64,000 bases of DNA from NCBI RefSeq assembly GCF_014805685.1, contig NC_060885.1:23485632-23549631 (forward strand), read 5' to 3'. The notes below the pieces were generated by a model. The model was not told the origin of the DNA. It saw only the letters and a program-made list of their open reading frames with translations, and ran no database searches. This document shows positions 31,801 through 44,545 of this stretch, one piece after another. This DNA is from Silurus meridionalis. Taxonomy: Eukaryota; Chordata; Actinopteri; Siluriformes; Siluridae. Within the stretch, counting starts at the first letter, position 1. The number at the start of each line of letters is the position of its first letter. The translations under genes and the position numbers were made by a program.

Positions 31801-32299
31801 TGTCTCATAATCATTAATTTTGTGGACATTATTAATTTTTAAGAGGTACTGTACATTTCTAGCATATAAATGTAAATTTAGTATATAATAAAAAAATGCT
31901 ATTTACCAGCTCACATGCCCTCATGATTAATTTAGGTTTAATGAATTTGAGTTGGCAGCTGTGCAAGTATAATATAAAAATTAAACTTTAAAATTAACAG
32001 ACAGACAACTGCTTCTGAAAGTTGTTATCCAGATGTTACCTGGATAAACTGACCATTTTACACTAATCCGTGACCATGAATATGAAAAGGATGTCAAATC
32101 AAAATGGTAGATTTAAAGGTCAGAAAAACCAGAGACACACTCTGGAGACACACTGGGCTGCACAACATCCACCTGAAAACTCAACTCTTGGATGAAAATG
32201 GAAAAAGGCTGAAAAGAACGATTCTGCACTGCTCTCTGCTTAGGGTTGACTGTGAATAAAAATCACAGGTTTTGTTACATCAACCTGTACAGTCCTTTG

Positions 32300-32300
<1 letters not shown>

Positions 32301-32368
<68 letters not shown>
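32301..32368. repeat. (TA)n microsatellite
   Basis: 34 uninterrupted TA units. Confidence 0.95.
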
Positions 32369-32371
<3 letters not shown>

Positions 32372-33614
32372 TTTGAAAGATTGCCTTGCCTTTCCCAAGT
32401 TATTCAATACACACCACTGTTGCTTACAGAAATAGAGATGAAGTTTACAAGCACAGAAAGGGCCAAGATCAGTCTAAGCTAAAACAAATTAAAACAACTA
32501 CGTTTATTTCACTTTCAAAATCTTAAAAAAAAATTTACTTACACAAAGATTGAAAATGCAAATAAGTTACGTATAAATAAATTGTTCAGCATTAGAAATG
32601 TATCCAGGTTTACAACCAAAATGACAGCATAATGAAAGCATAGGCAATGCTGACCTTACTCTTTTTTTTGTCCACTTGGGTACACTTCACATTCTCTGTT
32701 TTTTTTTCTCATCTGCAAAAGGCATGCCCCTGACAGTAAATTGACTATGTTAACCTGGCCCTAAACATGAGTGTGTGAAAAAAATGTGAATATGCCAGCT
32801 GTGCTAAACCAGGGTCCCTCTTATGGGGTATTCATGCATTATGTCCAAAAGGCTCTGCATCTATTGCAATTATGACAAAGATAAAGTGCTTTAAGAAGAT
32901 GAATAAAAGAGTAAAATTGGCTCAGGTAATGAACAAAGAGACTGTAGTAGATTGATCCAAAGAGCAGGTAAATAAATACAAAATATACAACTGAAACAGG
33001 AGACTTTCTAGAGAAAGACATCACATTGGGATCATATACATGTGGTAAAGGTATAGGTATGATGTTAAGAAGAGACAAGTGACAGTTACATTTCAAAGTT
33101 ATTAATGGTAGTTGATAGTAATTGATAACGACATGGTCGATGGCTAAAATCTTATTTCATAATTAACATTTTACCACATAGTAACTCAAAGCAAAAGGTT
33201 TACTCTAGGAATAAAAAGAGAATTAATTGTTAATGCAATTTAGTGTTTCTGGAAGCAAGCAGAAATGTCTTGCCAGTATGTTACTTTCTATTAATTGTTA
33301 GACAGAGCACATTCTATGAGCTAACTTAATGTTCAGAAGGTGATATGCATTTAATGTATTGAATCTACTCAAAGAATAAGATTATGTTTAAACTTTAAAC
33401 TGTTTTGAAGGGTCAGGTGGTCCAAAAAGTAGAATCCACTGTCTTTAAATTATTTCTAAAGATGAGCACAGTTAATAGATCAGAACTATAATATCATGCA
33501 GCTGGTTTGCCAGGTGCTCTGGTACTGAATTCATCAGAAGCCATTGTTAAAGTTTCTAAAACGAATGATTGTTGTATTGCAGTCTAAGAATGATTTCCAT
33601 TTTTCTGTACTCCT

Positions 33615-33617
<3 letters not shown>

Positions 33618-33694
<77 letters not shown>

Positions 33695-33715
33695 GTGTAT
33701 GTATGTATGTGTATA
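33618..33715. repeat. (TA)n then (TG/TATG)n microsatellite
   Basis: About 37 TA units followed by ACGTGTATGTATGTATGTG. Confidence 0.95.
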
Positions 33716-35090
33716 ATGAATTGCTTAAGTAAATTGTTTATTAATTACAGACATTTAAAATGGACTGAATTAGTTTCACTAATGATCTGAAAACTTCTAG
33801 CATAAACCCAGTCAGCATTAAGCCCCAACTTTCCCCAGAAACATACAGAATGAGAGAAAAGAAATGAACAAAATGGAAGTCCATTATTCAAACGTACTTT
33901 CCAAGGCTTGCAAATGCAAATTTCAAAATGCAACAATTTCTCGCTTATGTCTATGAATGCATTGCAGTCAGCTCTCACAGTCACCTTTTAAAATGGCTTT
34001 TCTGGAACAGCATGCACTATTGGTCACATTGGACAACTATTATGTCACACTCCTCACAGAATGAAACATGTTTTGGGAATATATAGGAGAACAATATAGC
34101 TGTGGATTTTACTGTCCAAGGTCAGAAAACATCCGCAAATCTTAGCTCTCTTGTGAAGATCTCTCTGAATTAGACTCATCAACGTGGCTGGTGAAGGTGA
34201 AGGAAATTCTGAACAAAGGCTCATACCTATTATCAATCGATAAAGCAATTTCTGAAATGACTCATCTGCCTGAAGCCTGAAGAGAATAATGGCTGGTGTT
34301 CACTTTGTCCTTTTTACTACATTCATCATATCAGACTGCACTCTCTCTCTATAACAATGGGTCATTTTATCCCTTTATGTGTGTTTAATCTAGCTTAAAA
34401 TATTAGCCCTCATAATATACACTGTGTATTTTTTTCTGACTGTGAACCCAGCAGTTTACTACTGGTTTGCATTTCCAACTGGTATGGAATTGCATTAGAT
34501 TGAAAATGCTTGAACATTATAAACAGTTTATTTGACAATTTTTATTATTTGACAACAGTTTCCAAACACCTCAAATAACTGAAGGCAAAAACTTCAAAAA
34601 CCACACAAACAAGTCCAAACATAAGACATGTTCTAACAAAGGCTACTTTTATGTTGTTAAAATCAATGCATTACAAATATTATTTTATATATTTTTTTGC
34701 AGATGCTTTTATAAAAACAGGATTAATAATTACGCAGAATTCAATCTAAGCATAGGCATGTTAGTCAAGCTGACAGTGATAAGAGTTCACCAAAAAACAT
34801 TATGTATACTTTTTATTTTTCAAAAGAACAAAGTACGGGTAAATAGGAAGTGCTATTATTTGAGCACAAGGCAATAAGATATATATATTAGTCAAGATGT
34901 TGGTGATAATAATGAATTATTTCATGCATTGTCATTTGCAAGAAACAATATGAAAATGTAATTTTTGCATGCTTTATTTGTTCCTGACAGCTCAGTTCAG
35001 ATCTGTAAATAGAAATTAAATCCAGCTGATTAAAACTTGTGATTGAATGTCCAAAACAACATTGACTAAAGGCTGTAAAATGTACAAAAT

Positions 35091-35705
35091 TTGGGCTGTC
35101 AAAATCCATGCGTTAATAACGTTAACGCAAATTAAACTTAAAGGTACTCATTATTTGTGTGCGATTATTGAACATTTATTTGACCATTTTTATTTAAATA
35201 TAAATAGAGGCGAAATTAAAACCTTAAATGCAACATAAATTTATTCACGGTGTCCTTTTTATACTCCACCGAAAAATAATTTTTAATCACTAAACATTTG
35301 TTGATAACATTTACTGATGTGCCAAGTCTAAAATTAAGCACTGAAATCAGTCATGATGTGCACATCCGGCAAGTAAAACCATCCATGTAGAAACATAGTA
35401 AAAGTTCGGTTTGGTGTCCTGATGATTTATGCAATTTAAAACACCATAATTACTTTATAACATTTACAAGAATATTTTGTCTTAATGCTCTATGTGGAAT
35501 ATGGTTTTACTAATTATACATAAACATTTGCATCCATACTTGTCCATGCCCATGTTGATTAGAGTATTGGAAATTTTTAAATGTATTAATTTAAGGTACA
35601 TTTAGAACAGATAAAAATGTGTGATTAAGTTGCGATTAATTATGAATTAACTCGACAATCATGCAATTAATTGCGATTAAATATTTTAATGTGTTGACAG
35701 CTCTA
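35091..35705 (+). mobile_element. hAT-type MITE (GGGCTGTCAA family), intact
   Basis: 615 bp with ends TTGGGCTGTC and GACAGCTCTA. A perfect 8-bp duplication TACAAAAT lies at 35083-35090 and 35706-35713. Subterminal GTTAATAACGTTAACGC and TTAATTGCGATTAAAT tracts. No transposase ORF. It is the reference copy for the split element at 8009-8545 and 17483-17733. Confidence 0.82.
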
Positions 35706-35713
35706 TACAAAAT

Positions 35714-36680
35714 ATTTTATCAGTAAATGTATGTTTTCACATTCTCTTTAAATGCTATTGAGGTCAACATGGTAATATAATCCATTTTAATGACATTTTA
35801 TCATTTTGTATTACTAAATCTCACCTCAAAACCGTATATATGTACATTATATGTAATGCAGACCTACAAACATTGGCTGCTGACTACAAGAATTCTATGC
35901 AGTCTACAAACAGGGCCACTGAGAAATGCAGCAAACCCACATTGTAAAGTCTCACACAATTACGCTCGATATAATTCTGATTGCATTTAACTGGACTCTA
36001 TTACTGACAATATAAAGGACTTCATTCCAAAAGCTTAGTGCAAAATATAAACACAGTTTCACACACCTGGCTATACCATGCCTTCTGCTTCTCTTTATTC
36101 TTGGTAACGTATTCTTGGTAATTCATTTAAGGTAACGTTTATATGATATTTCTGCTTTCTGATTTAAGTCTTGGTCTCCTGCCCAAGTAATTCTGTTTGC
36201 ACATCACCTACTTTCTGCATGTTTATTGACTTTAACTCTGCATCTCATTTTGGATTTGTTTACTATTGTTAAAAAAATAATTTTAAGATGCAGCTGTCAC
36301 CATCTCTACCACCTGACACTAAGACCTAATCTTGATCCAATAAGAATAAAACTGCTGATTAGAAAAACTTGGTTGTAAATTTAATAGCAAATGCATCTCT
36401 GTGTGCCTTTCCTAAAATGAAATTCAAATTTTGCAAATTACACCACAGGTGCTAAAGTGATATATTTGCATTGATTCTGTAAAGTATTTCTTACTTTACT
36501 TTAGACACAAACTTCCCAAATTACATATTTATTAAAACAACCAAGTAAAAACAGTTACATGTTTCTCATAAAGGAGCAGTGGGTCTTATCAAGTTTGCAT
36601 ACTGTTTTATTTTTTATTACTGACTTATTAACAGTTATCGCAAATACTTGATTGCAGTGGTTGCTGCCAAGGGTGGCACT
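35714..36680. other. AT-rich spacer
   Basis: Nothing recognised. Confidence 0.45.
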
Positions 36681-37010
36681 ACCAGTTAGAAAGTTTAGGA
36701 AACAAATAGTTTTTTACATAAGGCCTGTCCCGGTTTCTCTGACTTTTGCCTTCCCTCGATTTCGGCTTGGTTTTCCTCTATTGCTTTGTTCTCCGGCTCT
36801 TCAAATCGGACTGGTTTAGAAATTTATATCCTTCCTCGGATCCACCCCTTGCTTCGCTTCCCAGCAATGCGGATGCTCAGCATTAACCCCGTGAGTCCTG
36901 CGACCTAGTGCTCATAAGTATTCGGACATCCTATCTTTCCTGCCTGTGCTACCCCTCCTGACCTTGTTTTATTCTGCCAGCCAACCCTCACAGAACAATC
37001 TGGCTAGTTA

Positions 37011-37457
37011 ATGGTCCCGCAGATGCTCCTGATCTTTAGACCACCCTTAACGCCCTGGTCCAGGTCTCTGCCACCCATTGGTTCATCCACCCCTCGACAG
37101 GATGCTGCACGCTCGCTGCTCTCTTCTTCGCAGAGCGAGCGTTCAGTGGCCGAGTACGCTGCCGATTTCCACACTGATTCAACTGACAGAGAGGAACGTC
37201 GCTCAGAACGTTTTGCTCGCCCATTTGCTCGGTCTACCGCCCGGCTGGCAGCCTTTGTGGACTCTTGGGCGGACGCTGAATTCATGGATCTAGACCTTGC
37301 CCACCAGCTGGGGCTGGAGACTGAGGCATTTCCGAGATCCCTCCAGGAGTGCCCTGAAAGGATACCCCCTAGACCCCCCCTAGGGCCACTCGCCAAACTA
37401 AGCCTCTTCTGGTCACCGTCGGTGAGCGACTCCAGGAGTGGCTCACCTTCTTGGTGA
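37011..37457 (+). pseudogene. Gypsy gag fragment
   Basis: An open frame with SVAEYAADFHT, AAFVDSWADAEFMDLDLAHQLGL and RPPLGPLAKL resembles gag-protease junction pieces of fish gypsy elements joined by deletion: YAAEFRT is gag, FVDSGADGNFMD..LA is the protease region. If so, the catalytic Asp of DSGAD survives only as DSWAD. Confidence 0.6.
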
Positions 37458-37939
37458 TCTCTTTACCTCACGTCCAGGTCATGCTTGGTTTTCCCTTGGT
37501 TAAACCCCCACTTAGACTGGTCCAGTGGTCGGGTACTCGAATAGGGAACCTATTGCCAATCTTACTGCCTTACTCCATCTTCCCCTATACCAGTCTCGTG
37601 CTCTCCGGAGATTCCCCACGACCTCAGTTCCATTCCTCCTGCCTACCACAACCTTGGGGTGGTGTTCAGCAAGACCTGGATCTCTTCCTTGCCCCCTTAC
37701 CGGCCCTACGATTGCACCATTGATCTCCTGCCTGGAACCATGCCTCCCTGTGGCCGGCTCTATTATCTCTCAGCACCCGAAACAGGCGGCCATGACCCAA
37801 TATATAGGACTCGCTTGCTGCTGGCATTAGCCGCATGTCCTCCTCTCCAACAGGCGCTGGGTTTTTCTTTGTGGAGAAGAAGGACAAGAGCCCCGTCCTT
37901 GCATCGATTATTGGGGGTCAAACGCCATAACAGTCAAGA

Positions 37940-38340
37940 ACCAGTACCCATTGCCTCTGATGTTTTCCACGTTCGACTTTCTCCAGGGCTCCATCAACTT
38001 TTCCAAACTGGACCTCCGTAATGCCTACCACCTTTTCCATATCCGGGAGGGTGATAAGTGGAAAACAGCGTTCAATACCCTGCATTACGAGTACTTAGTC
38101 ATGCCGTTTGGTCTTACCAATGTGCCAGCGGTCTTCCAGGTGCTAGTAAACGATGTTCTTCGGGATATGCTTAATCACTACGTGTTCGTATACCTGGATG
38201 ACATCCTCATGTTCTCGGACTCGGTTGACGAACATGTCCAGCATGTGCATTCGGAACTCAGCCACAGTTACCGTCCGCACACTCAATCTGAGAATCGAGA
38301 AAAAGGTCCAGTGGGCCACTGTCGGCCAACCTGTCCCTGA
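37940..38340 (+). pseudogene. Gypsy reverse transcriptase fragment
   Basis: [60 protein letters not shown] and [11 protein letters not shown] with the YLDD active site at 38191-38202. The frame is lost after [12 protein letters not shown]. Upstream RT parts lie in other frames. Confidence 0.85.
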
Positions 38341-38429
38341 GGGCTGCTCGCCACAAGGGCTTTATTAAGGGCTCTAGACATTTCCAGTCTGAAGTCCTCC
38401 AGTGGTGTCACAGTTCCCCTTTTTTTGTC

Positions 38430-38660
38430 ACCCAGATGCTTCTCGTCCCTTGGCGTGCTCCTGAAGCATTTTTATTGGCCATCCGTCCGCAGGGATGTTT
38501 GCGAATTCGTTGATGCCTGCTCCATGTGTAACCAACACAAAAACCCCAAGGGGTGCCCCGAAGGTCTCCTTCATCCACTTCCCATACCACGACGCCCTTG
38601 GTTGCACATTGCGGTGGATTTCGTCACCGGTTTTCCCCTTTCCGCCGGGCGATAGGTTCT
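38430..38660 (+). pseudogene. Gypsy integrase fragment
   Basis: LLKHFYWPSVRRDVCEFVDACSMCNQHK is the second half of the HH-CC zinc finger. It is followed by PWLHIAVDFVTGFPLSAGR, which carries the first catalytic Asp. The remaining core is deleted. Confidence 0.8.
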
Positions 38661-38990
38661 CTAACATGGGTCACTTCATTTCCCTACCCAAACTCCCAGA
38701 GTTACGAGTGTTGGGCCAATCACAGATGCTGACCTGCCCCTAAATATCGGATTGGCCTGAAGGTCTAGCTTTTACTCATGACCTGCCCCTCAAGGCCATG
38801 TGCAAGAAGCTTGCTCCTCATTTCATGGGTCCATTCTCCATTTCCAAGGTCATAAACCCTGCAGCAGTATGTCTCAAGCTTCCCAGAATCTTACACATCT
38901 ATCTGACCTTACCATGTCTCCCACCTCAGACCTTTCCAAGTATGTTCTCTTGTTCTCTGGTATGCACATACAGTACATAGCAAGATCAAG

Positions 38991-41900
38991 ATACATAGCA
39001 AGATTCCTCCTTTATTAGTATTGTAGTGCTTTGGGGTTTTCATGTAAGCTTTCATAAAGTTAATTCAATTAAATCACAAACTCAATACCACCTGTACTGT
39101 CAAAGAGAGAGAAAGAAAGAGAAAGTGTGTGACAGTGTGGGTAGTTGATGAATGGTGACCAATTTCACACAACAGGTACCAAGTATTGACTTTTGGTGAG
39201 AAAGACACTGACATTTGCATCTAATTAACACACTATTTGTCTCTATACAGAAAGCACCCCTTAACCTCTTACTTTTTAATCTTTCTGTAATAGTGACTGC
39301 CTGTGGAACTGCAGGTGAGACTTCCTTTTCCGTTCCTGTGCCTGGACACTCCCACTTCCTGTTAATAACCAGCTGAAAATGTTCTTAATTGTCCTCATTT
39401 AGGCTGCACACCTAAAACTGCAAAATAATGAGAACTGTAAACGTGTTAGAGACTTTTTAATGAGCAGTTTTCGTATTTATCCTTGCTGACTTGGCAACAA
39501 GAAACATGAATGCTATGTTCAAGAAAACTTTTTGGTCAAACTTTTACAAAAAAAGCTTTAAAAAAAAAGGAAAAGGGAAGAATAATGAAGAATTCATTTT
39601 GAAAAGCAATTTATTCATTTTATACCTGAGTTTGTCTAAATTAATTATATATTAAACCCATGTTTAACCCAAACTTATTTTTCCTTATAATGTACCATAT
39701 CAACAATGATTCTAGAGTCTGACCCACCTGGCCTGGGTGAAATGCAACCCTGTATATTTGCAAACCTTGCTCCACTGAGGATTAATCTTATAACTGTGAA
39801 GCTTATCAAATGTGCTTTGGCACCCGGTCCACATTAACCACCCAGTTGTTCAGGCTTTTGTTTCTAAACAAATTCTACATTTGATTAAAAATGCAGTGAG
39901 CTACTAGCTCCTACTAGCACCTGATTAATGATAATGCCAAACTAAAAGCCTCAGCAGCCTTCATAGAAGAAGATGAGGAGAAGGTCAGACCTTTGATCTC
40001 ACTTCAAACTTCGATTGTCAAGTCATTAATTTACAGGTCAATGATACAAATTTGTAGGGACTGAAAACAGCTTGCCTTTTTAGTCAAGTCTAACTGCTGG
40101 GCTGTGAGAGAATGACACTGGACATACAGAGCCATGATTAGCACTTGGCTTTATCATGCAATTGGTGTTCTGGCACGAGCTTTTATTGAGATTTGGCTCA
40201 TTAAAGGGAGACAGCAGTAAGACATGGTGCACTAGGCACTGTGAAAAGATAATTAAAGGCACGGGGAGCCTTCATGGATTTCCATTATGTGTCTAATTAG
40301 TGCTAATGGCACCAGGCTTGCTGACCACGTACACGACCTTTTCAGCAACTGATTTTCCCTGTGTCAAGCACAACTACAGATACATATTTCCTAGGCAGAG
40401 GACTTTGTCATAGAGCGGTTTCCTTTCACGTCTGTTCACTGATCAAGTAAAAGGACATTTTTGTAATAGGTCTAGATATTTCAGCGGAGTGTGTTCATAG
40501 ATTTAAAAAAACATAAGAAACTTCTTGCTTGAACATTACATTTTACACTGATTAGGCATGAAAATATGACATTATAACAGTATGATCGGTTAAGTGAATA
40601 ACACTGGCAGCCAAGGCTCATTGAAGAACCTGGGGAGCGAAGGCTGGACTGTGTGGTCCGATCCAGTTAATGCTGTTAATGCTCGATTAGCTTTGACTAT
40701 TTTGGCAGCAAAAGAGTGGACCAACACAATATTAGGCAGGTGGTGGCCACATTTGCGATTTCTCCCATTATCATAGATGACATTAGAAGAGATTTTGTCA
40801 TAGCTGTGCATAGCTCACATTAGACTCAGTCATGGACTGTAGTTGTTGGGTTTTTGTTGTTGTTGTTATTGCACTTTCATTTGTAAAGGTGTTTCTTCAA
40901 TTAAAAACAACTAGTTTGAGATTTATATTAACTTGTCATTAACTACACCAAAATCTTCCACTCCCGCTGTTATAAAAAAGGACTCAGTAAATTTTGATTA
41001 AGCTACTTTTTACTTTTCCTTAAGTCAAATTTAATTGAAATAACAGTACTAGAATATTGCTTTGCTGATCGCTGTATAAAAGTGGATCAAGTAAGTAATA
41101 GAAAAAGAATGGACCATGTTTCTGTAGAGTACATATACTGGTTCATAAAATCCTTACATCCGCAAAAACACGTTGCTTAATGTGTCAGTTGTGACTGTTT
41201 GTAAAGGGTGATGAGTTTAACTCCCAGAATCACCAAGCTGCCATATTGAATCCTTGAACAAAGTAACCCACTGAGCTCTAAATCACTAGTGCACAAAACA
41301 AAAACATTTCATATGCATTTTTTTGCATGCAGCCATTTTGACTTTGCAGATTCCTAAGATGTTGCTAATATTTTGTTTATATTAAAAGTTTAACAGTGAA
41401 AGGAATTTGGTAACCAAAAGCATTTTATTCAAATTCAAGTGCTTTGATAGCAGCTGAGTGAGTTCGACTCCACTGAATTTTATTTTAAATAGTTATACAG
41501 AAGCAGCATTCCTTTTAGTCAAATTCAGCATTCATAATTAACTTTTTATTTCAACAGTTTAATCAAGGGATTAACAAACATGACATTTCTTTATTTGCCT
41601 GTGGATAATAAATGCCCCACGCATGAGCTGAAGTTTGCTTATTGGATATTTCAAATATCGTTCAGGGAATATTACCATAACAACATTACCAAACAACATT
41701 TATAGCAAACAAATACAACACAATAAGTGTATGACCAGTGCAGTTAATGTGTTAATGTGGGTTCATGCAATAATTATAATACTGTACATGTTTTTTGTTT
41801 AGCAGCAGTTATTTGTACAAAAAGGTTCATTGAGTATGTTTATTTGAGCATGTATGAGTGTTTGTTAGTCCAGTACATAGTAGTTAAGTTAATTTTTTTA

Positions 41901-42471
41901 AGCATTTTCCCTTCTTTAAGGATGTTTTATAACTACAAACAACATTTAATAAAATGTAAATGAATCAGCTCATCAGTTAATTATACATTCGGGGGATTCC
42001 CTGCATTTATTACATTCCTTAACTTTTACTTGCACCATTTATTTATTTATTTATTTTTGACAAATTTCCCAATTAAAATCACAAAAGTAACTACATAGAG
42101 GGCAGGGATTTATGAGACATACTTGGCACGAAAATAATGCCATTTGTTAATTTAAAAAAAGTTACATTTACCAGAATATTTAATCGTTTGAGTCTGATAA
42201 AATATATTGTTTTTACATGTCACTGAGATGAAGATGGATGCTTATTGAACTTCCAGTGGAGTAGAATACAACGCCTAGCTAATAAGGATGTAAAGGCTAC
42301 AATATCCTGTTTAGAACCCCCAAAATAACTGAAGTAGGATTTATGTAAATACTGACCCTGAGCACCTCAGACATAATTGTAAACCAATTAACCCAGTCAA
42401 TTTTCAGCCTAGGACATGTTCATTGAATTACACTGGATATCACTATCTTTAACAAGTCACTATATATATAT
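38991..42471. other. Intergenic region upstream of kcng3
   Basis: No exon or transposon recognised. The blocks at 40090-40480 and 40600-40810 are less AT-biased and rich in homeodomain-like TAATTA/ATTAG motifs (see findings). Confidence 0.45.
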
Positions 42472-43966
42472 ACAATTCTGACATAATGTCATCTTTACTG
42501 CTCAACAGTTGAAGGAGTTTTTGTCCTGTCTATACCATGCTACCAGAACACCTTTTCCACAAAATAACTAAGGCATTTAAAAAAAACCCATTATTTTGCA
42601 GAAAACACACTGATCAAAATTAGAGAACACTTTCAGATACCTCCCAGTTATTGGTGTTAATCTGGTACCTGGTGCTAATTTCCTTGATTATCTGTCAACC
42701 CCTATTTAACTGTCAGCCTAACTTCCAGTTTCACTGACTCTGCAAGATGGTGGGCCGTTCCAAAGTGACTGAAAGCCTCCGGCAGCAGGTTGTCCAGATG
42801 AAGGCCAAAGGGATGACCCTATCAGCCATAGCAAGACAAGTTGGAAATCTGTGATTTCAAGAATATTGAATCTTTACAACATCACAAACTCATTCAAGTC
42901 CGCCAAGAAGGCTGGTCGTCCACGGAAGACAAATAAAAGAGAGGACAGGATACTGCAGAGGATCTCAATGGGCAATCGTTTCCACACTGCAGCTGGAATT
43001 GCTCACCAGTTCAGCGATGAACAGGGTAAGGATCTGTCTCGTCATACAGTGTCTCGACGTTTAAGAGCATTTGGACTGAAAGCCACTCTGCAGTGACCAA
43101 ACCTCTCATTAGCAGAAAGAATCAAAAGGCTAGACTAAGCTTTGCTGAGGAGCATGTTGTGTGGACAGAGGAGAACTGGTCCAAAGTTCACTTTAGTGAT
43201 GAAAGCAAGTTTAATTTATTTGGGTCCGATGGGAAACATTATGTTCGGCGACAAACAGGAGAAAGATTAAACCCAAAGTGTGTAAAGAAGTCAGTGAAAA
43301 GTGGAGGAGGAAGTGTCATGGTTTGGGGCATGTTTTCTGCAGCAGGAGTTGGGCCTCTTATACAGCTACATGGCAGAGTGAATGCAAATGTTTATCAGAA
43401 CCTTCTTCAACAACATATGGTTCCTTCCCTGCGTTCATCACCCAATCAGCCCACAGTGTTCATGCAGGACAACGCTCCATGTCACACAGCAAAACGGGTA
43501 AACAGTTCCTTGAAACTGAAAACAATGAAATAATGACATGGCCTGCCCAGAGTCCTGATCTCAACCCAATAGAGAACCTCTGGAAAATCCTTGGTGACAA
43601 AGTTATGGCCAAGAAACCCACTACAGTCACCGAACTGTGGAGGAGACTGGAAGAAGAGTGGACCAAAATCACACCAGAGCAGTGTGAGAGACTAGTGCTG
43701 TCCTGTGGCTGTCCTGTGGCTGGCAGAGGCCTGTACACTTCCTACTAATTGCTGACTGTTGTAACCTTCAGAAAATTTTGTTGTAATGTTTTTCCATGTT
43801 ACAGTCATTGTTCTTCTCTAATTTTGATCAGTGTGTTTTCTGCAAAATAATGTTTTTTTTAATGCCTTAGTTATTTTGTGGAAAAGGTGTTCTGGTAGCA
43901 TGGTATAGACAGGACAAAAACTCCTTCAACTGTTGAGCAGTGAAGATGACATTATTTCAGAATTGT
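42472..43966 (+). mobile_element. Tc1 transposon (DD34E) with ~150-bp inverted repeats, inactive
   Basis: Long inverted repeats: ACAATTCTGACATAATGTCA at 42472 pairs with its complement ending 43966. They run inward to the ACACTGATCAAAATTAGAGA motif (42607-42626; complement about 43815-43837). A plus-strand transposase in three frames lies between. A clear TA duplication at the outermost repeat boundary was not found. Confidence 0.85.
42747..43748 (+). pseudogene. Tc1 DD34E transposase, frameshifted
   Basis: Starts MVGRSKVTESLRQQVVQMKA with a helix-turn-helix (GMTLSAIARQVG). The frame shifts near 42852, 43095 and 43510. The middle part has KAGRPRKTNKREDRILQRIS (second DNA-binding subdomain with GRPRKT hook). 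The catalytic domain has VHFSDESKFNLFGSDG, GGGSVMVWGMFSAAGVG, FMQDNAPCHTAK and WPAQSPDLNPIENLW, with 34 residues between the last Asp and Glu. It ends at a stop at 43748. Catalytic residues are intact; only the reading frame is lost. Confidence 0.88.
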
Positions 43967-44032
43967 TCAATTGTTTATAAATTGTTCTCTAATTTTTTTC
44001 TCTAATATATATATATCAGGGAGACAGCGACT

Positions 44033-44093
<61 letters not shown>
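44033..44093. repeat. (TA)n microsatellite
   Basis: About 30 TA units just downstream of the Tc1 element and 0.75 kb upstream of the kcng3 start codon. Confidence 0.95.
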
Positions 44094-44096
<3 letters not shown>

Positions 44097-44490
44097 AAGG
44101 TTTGCAGTCGTGGCTGTAAATTTAGTAAGAGCTGCACATTGCTAAACAAAAGCACTTTTATCTATAGTTGGGTCAAAGTGTAGGTGTGAAGACTGGGCAA
44201 AAAAAGCTATTACATCTGAAGCAATGAAGGAACACAGAGAGGAGGCGCCCTCTAGCCGTGTTGCTGTTTACGCCTCCAAATCTGCTCCAGATCTCTAAAA
44301 CGTTTTGTTTTTAACCGGTTTGGCTTTGTACAGGTGTGCATATGCGTTATCAATGTATAGTGAGATTGACGCAGTGTAACACAAGCTAATGTACTCAACC
44401 CATTTGTAGTTTATCGCCATTCTTGAGGATACCAAGAACGCGCGCTCGCGTGAACGTGTGAATGCACGCACGTCTTTAAATATCTGCGTA
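44094..44490. other. kcng3 upstream flank
   Basis: No TATA box in an obvious position. GC content and CpG frequency begin to rise from about 44430. Confidence 0.4.
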
Positions 44491-44492
44491 CA

Positions 44493-44496
<4 letters not shown>

Positions 44497-44540
<44 letters not shown>
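44497..44540. repeat. (TG)n microsatellite in kcng3 promoter region
   Basis: 22 TG units ending in GCGCGCC, potential Z-DNA-forming, 310 bp upstream of the kcng3 start codon. Confidence 0.95.

Positions 44541-44544
<4 letters not shown>

Positions 44545-44545
<1 letters not shown>

Larger units (their letters stand above)
29093..35082. other. Unique AT-rich intergenic region
   Basis: About 6 kb without recognisable exon, RNA gene or transposon end. It contains microsatellites at 31708-31729 (GGAC), 32301-32368 (TA) and 33618-33691 (TA). No open frame here is longer than about 85 codons outside simple repeats. Confidence 0.5.
36700..38990 (+). mobile_element. Ty3/gypsy retrotransposon remnant
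   Basis: Plus strand. GC-richer than its surroundings. It reads gag-like sequence (37011-37457), then linker pieces, reverse transcriptase (37950-38280), integrase zinc finger and core start (38430-38655), and an integrase C-terminal or chromodomain-linker piece [20 protein letters not shown] (38800-38870). Large internal deletions and frame changes. No LTRs recognised at either end. Confidence 0.8.

Noticed and set aside
29093..36680. Possible mta3 or other exons expected by synteny
   Set aside because: No frame here shows recognisable protein similarity with splice sites, so no gene is claimed.
37004..37396. 130-codon minus-strand frame in the gypsy remnant
   Set aside because: The plus strand carries the gag/protease homology; this is an antisense shadow.
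40590..40811. Overlapping open frames on both strands (60 and 73 codons)
   Set aside because: Both lack known domains, and the block looks more like non-coding conserved sequence.
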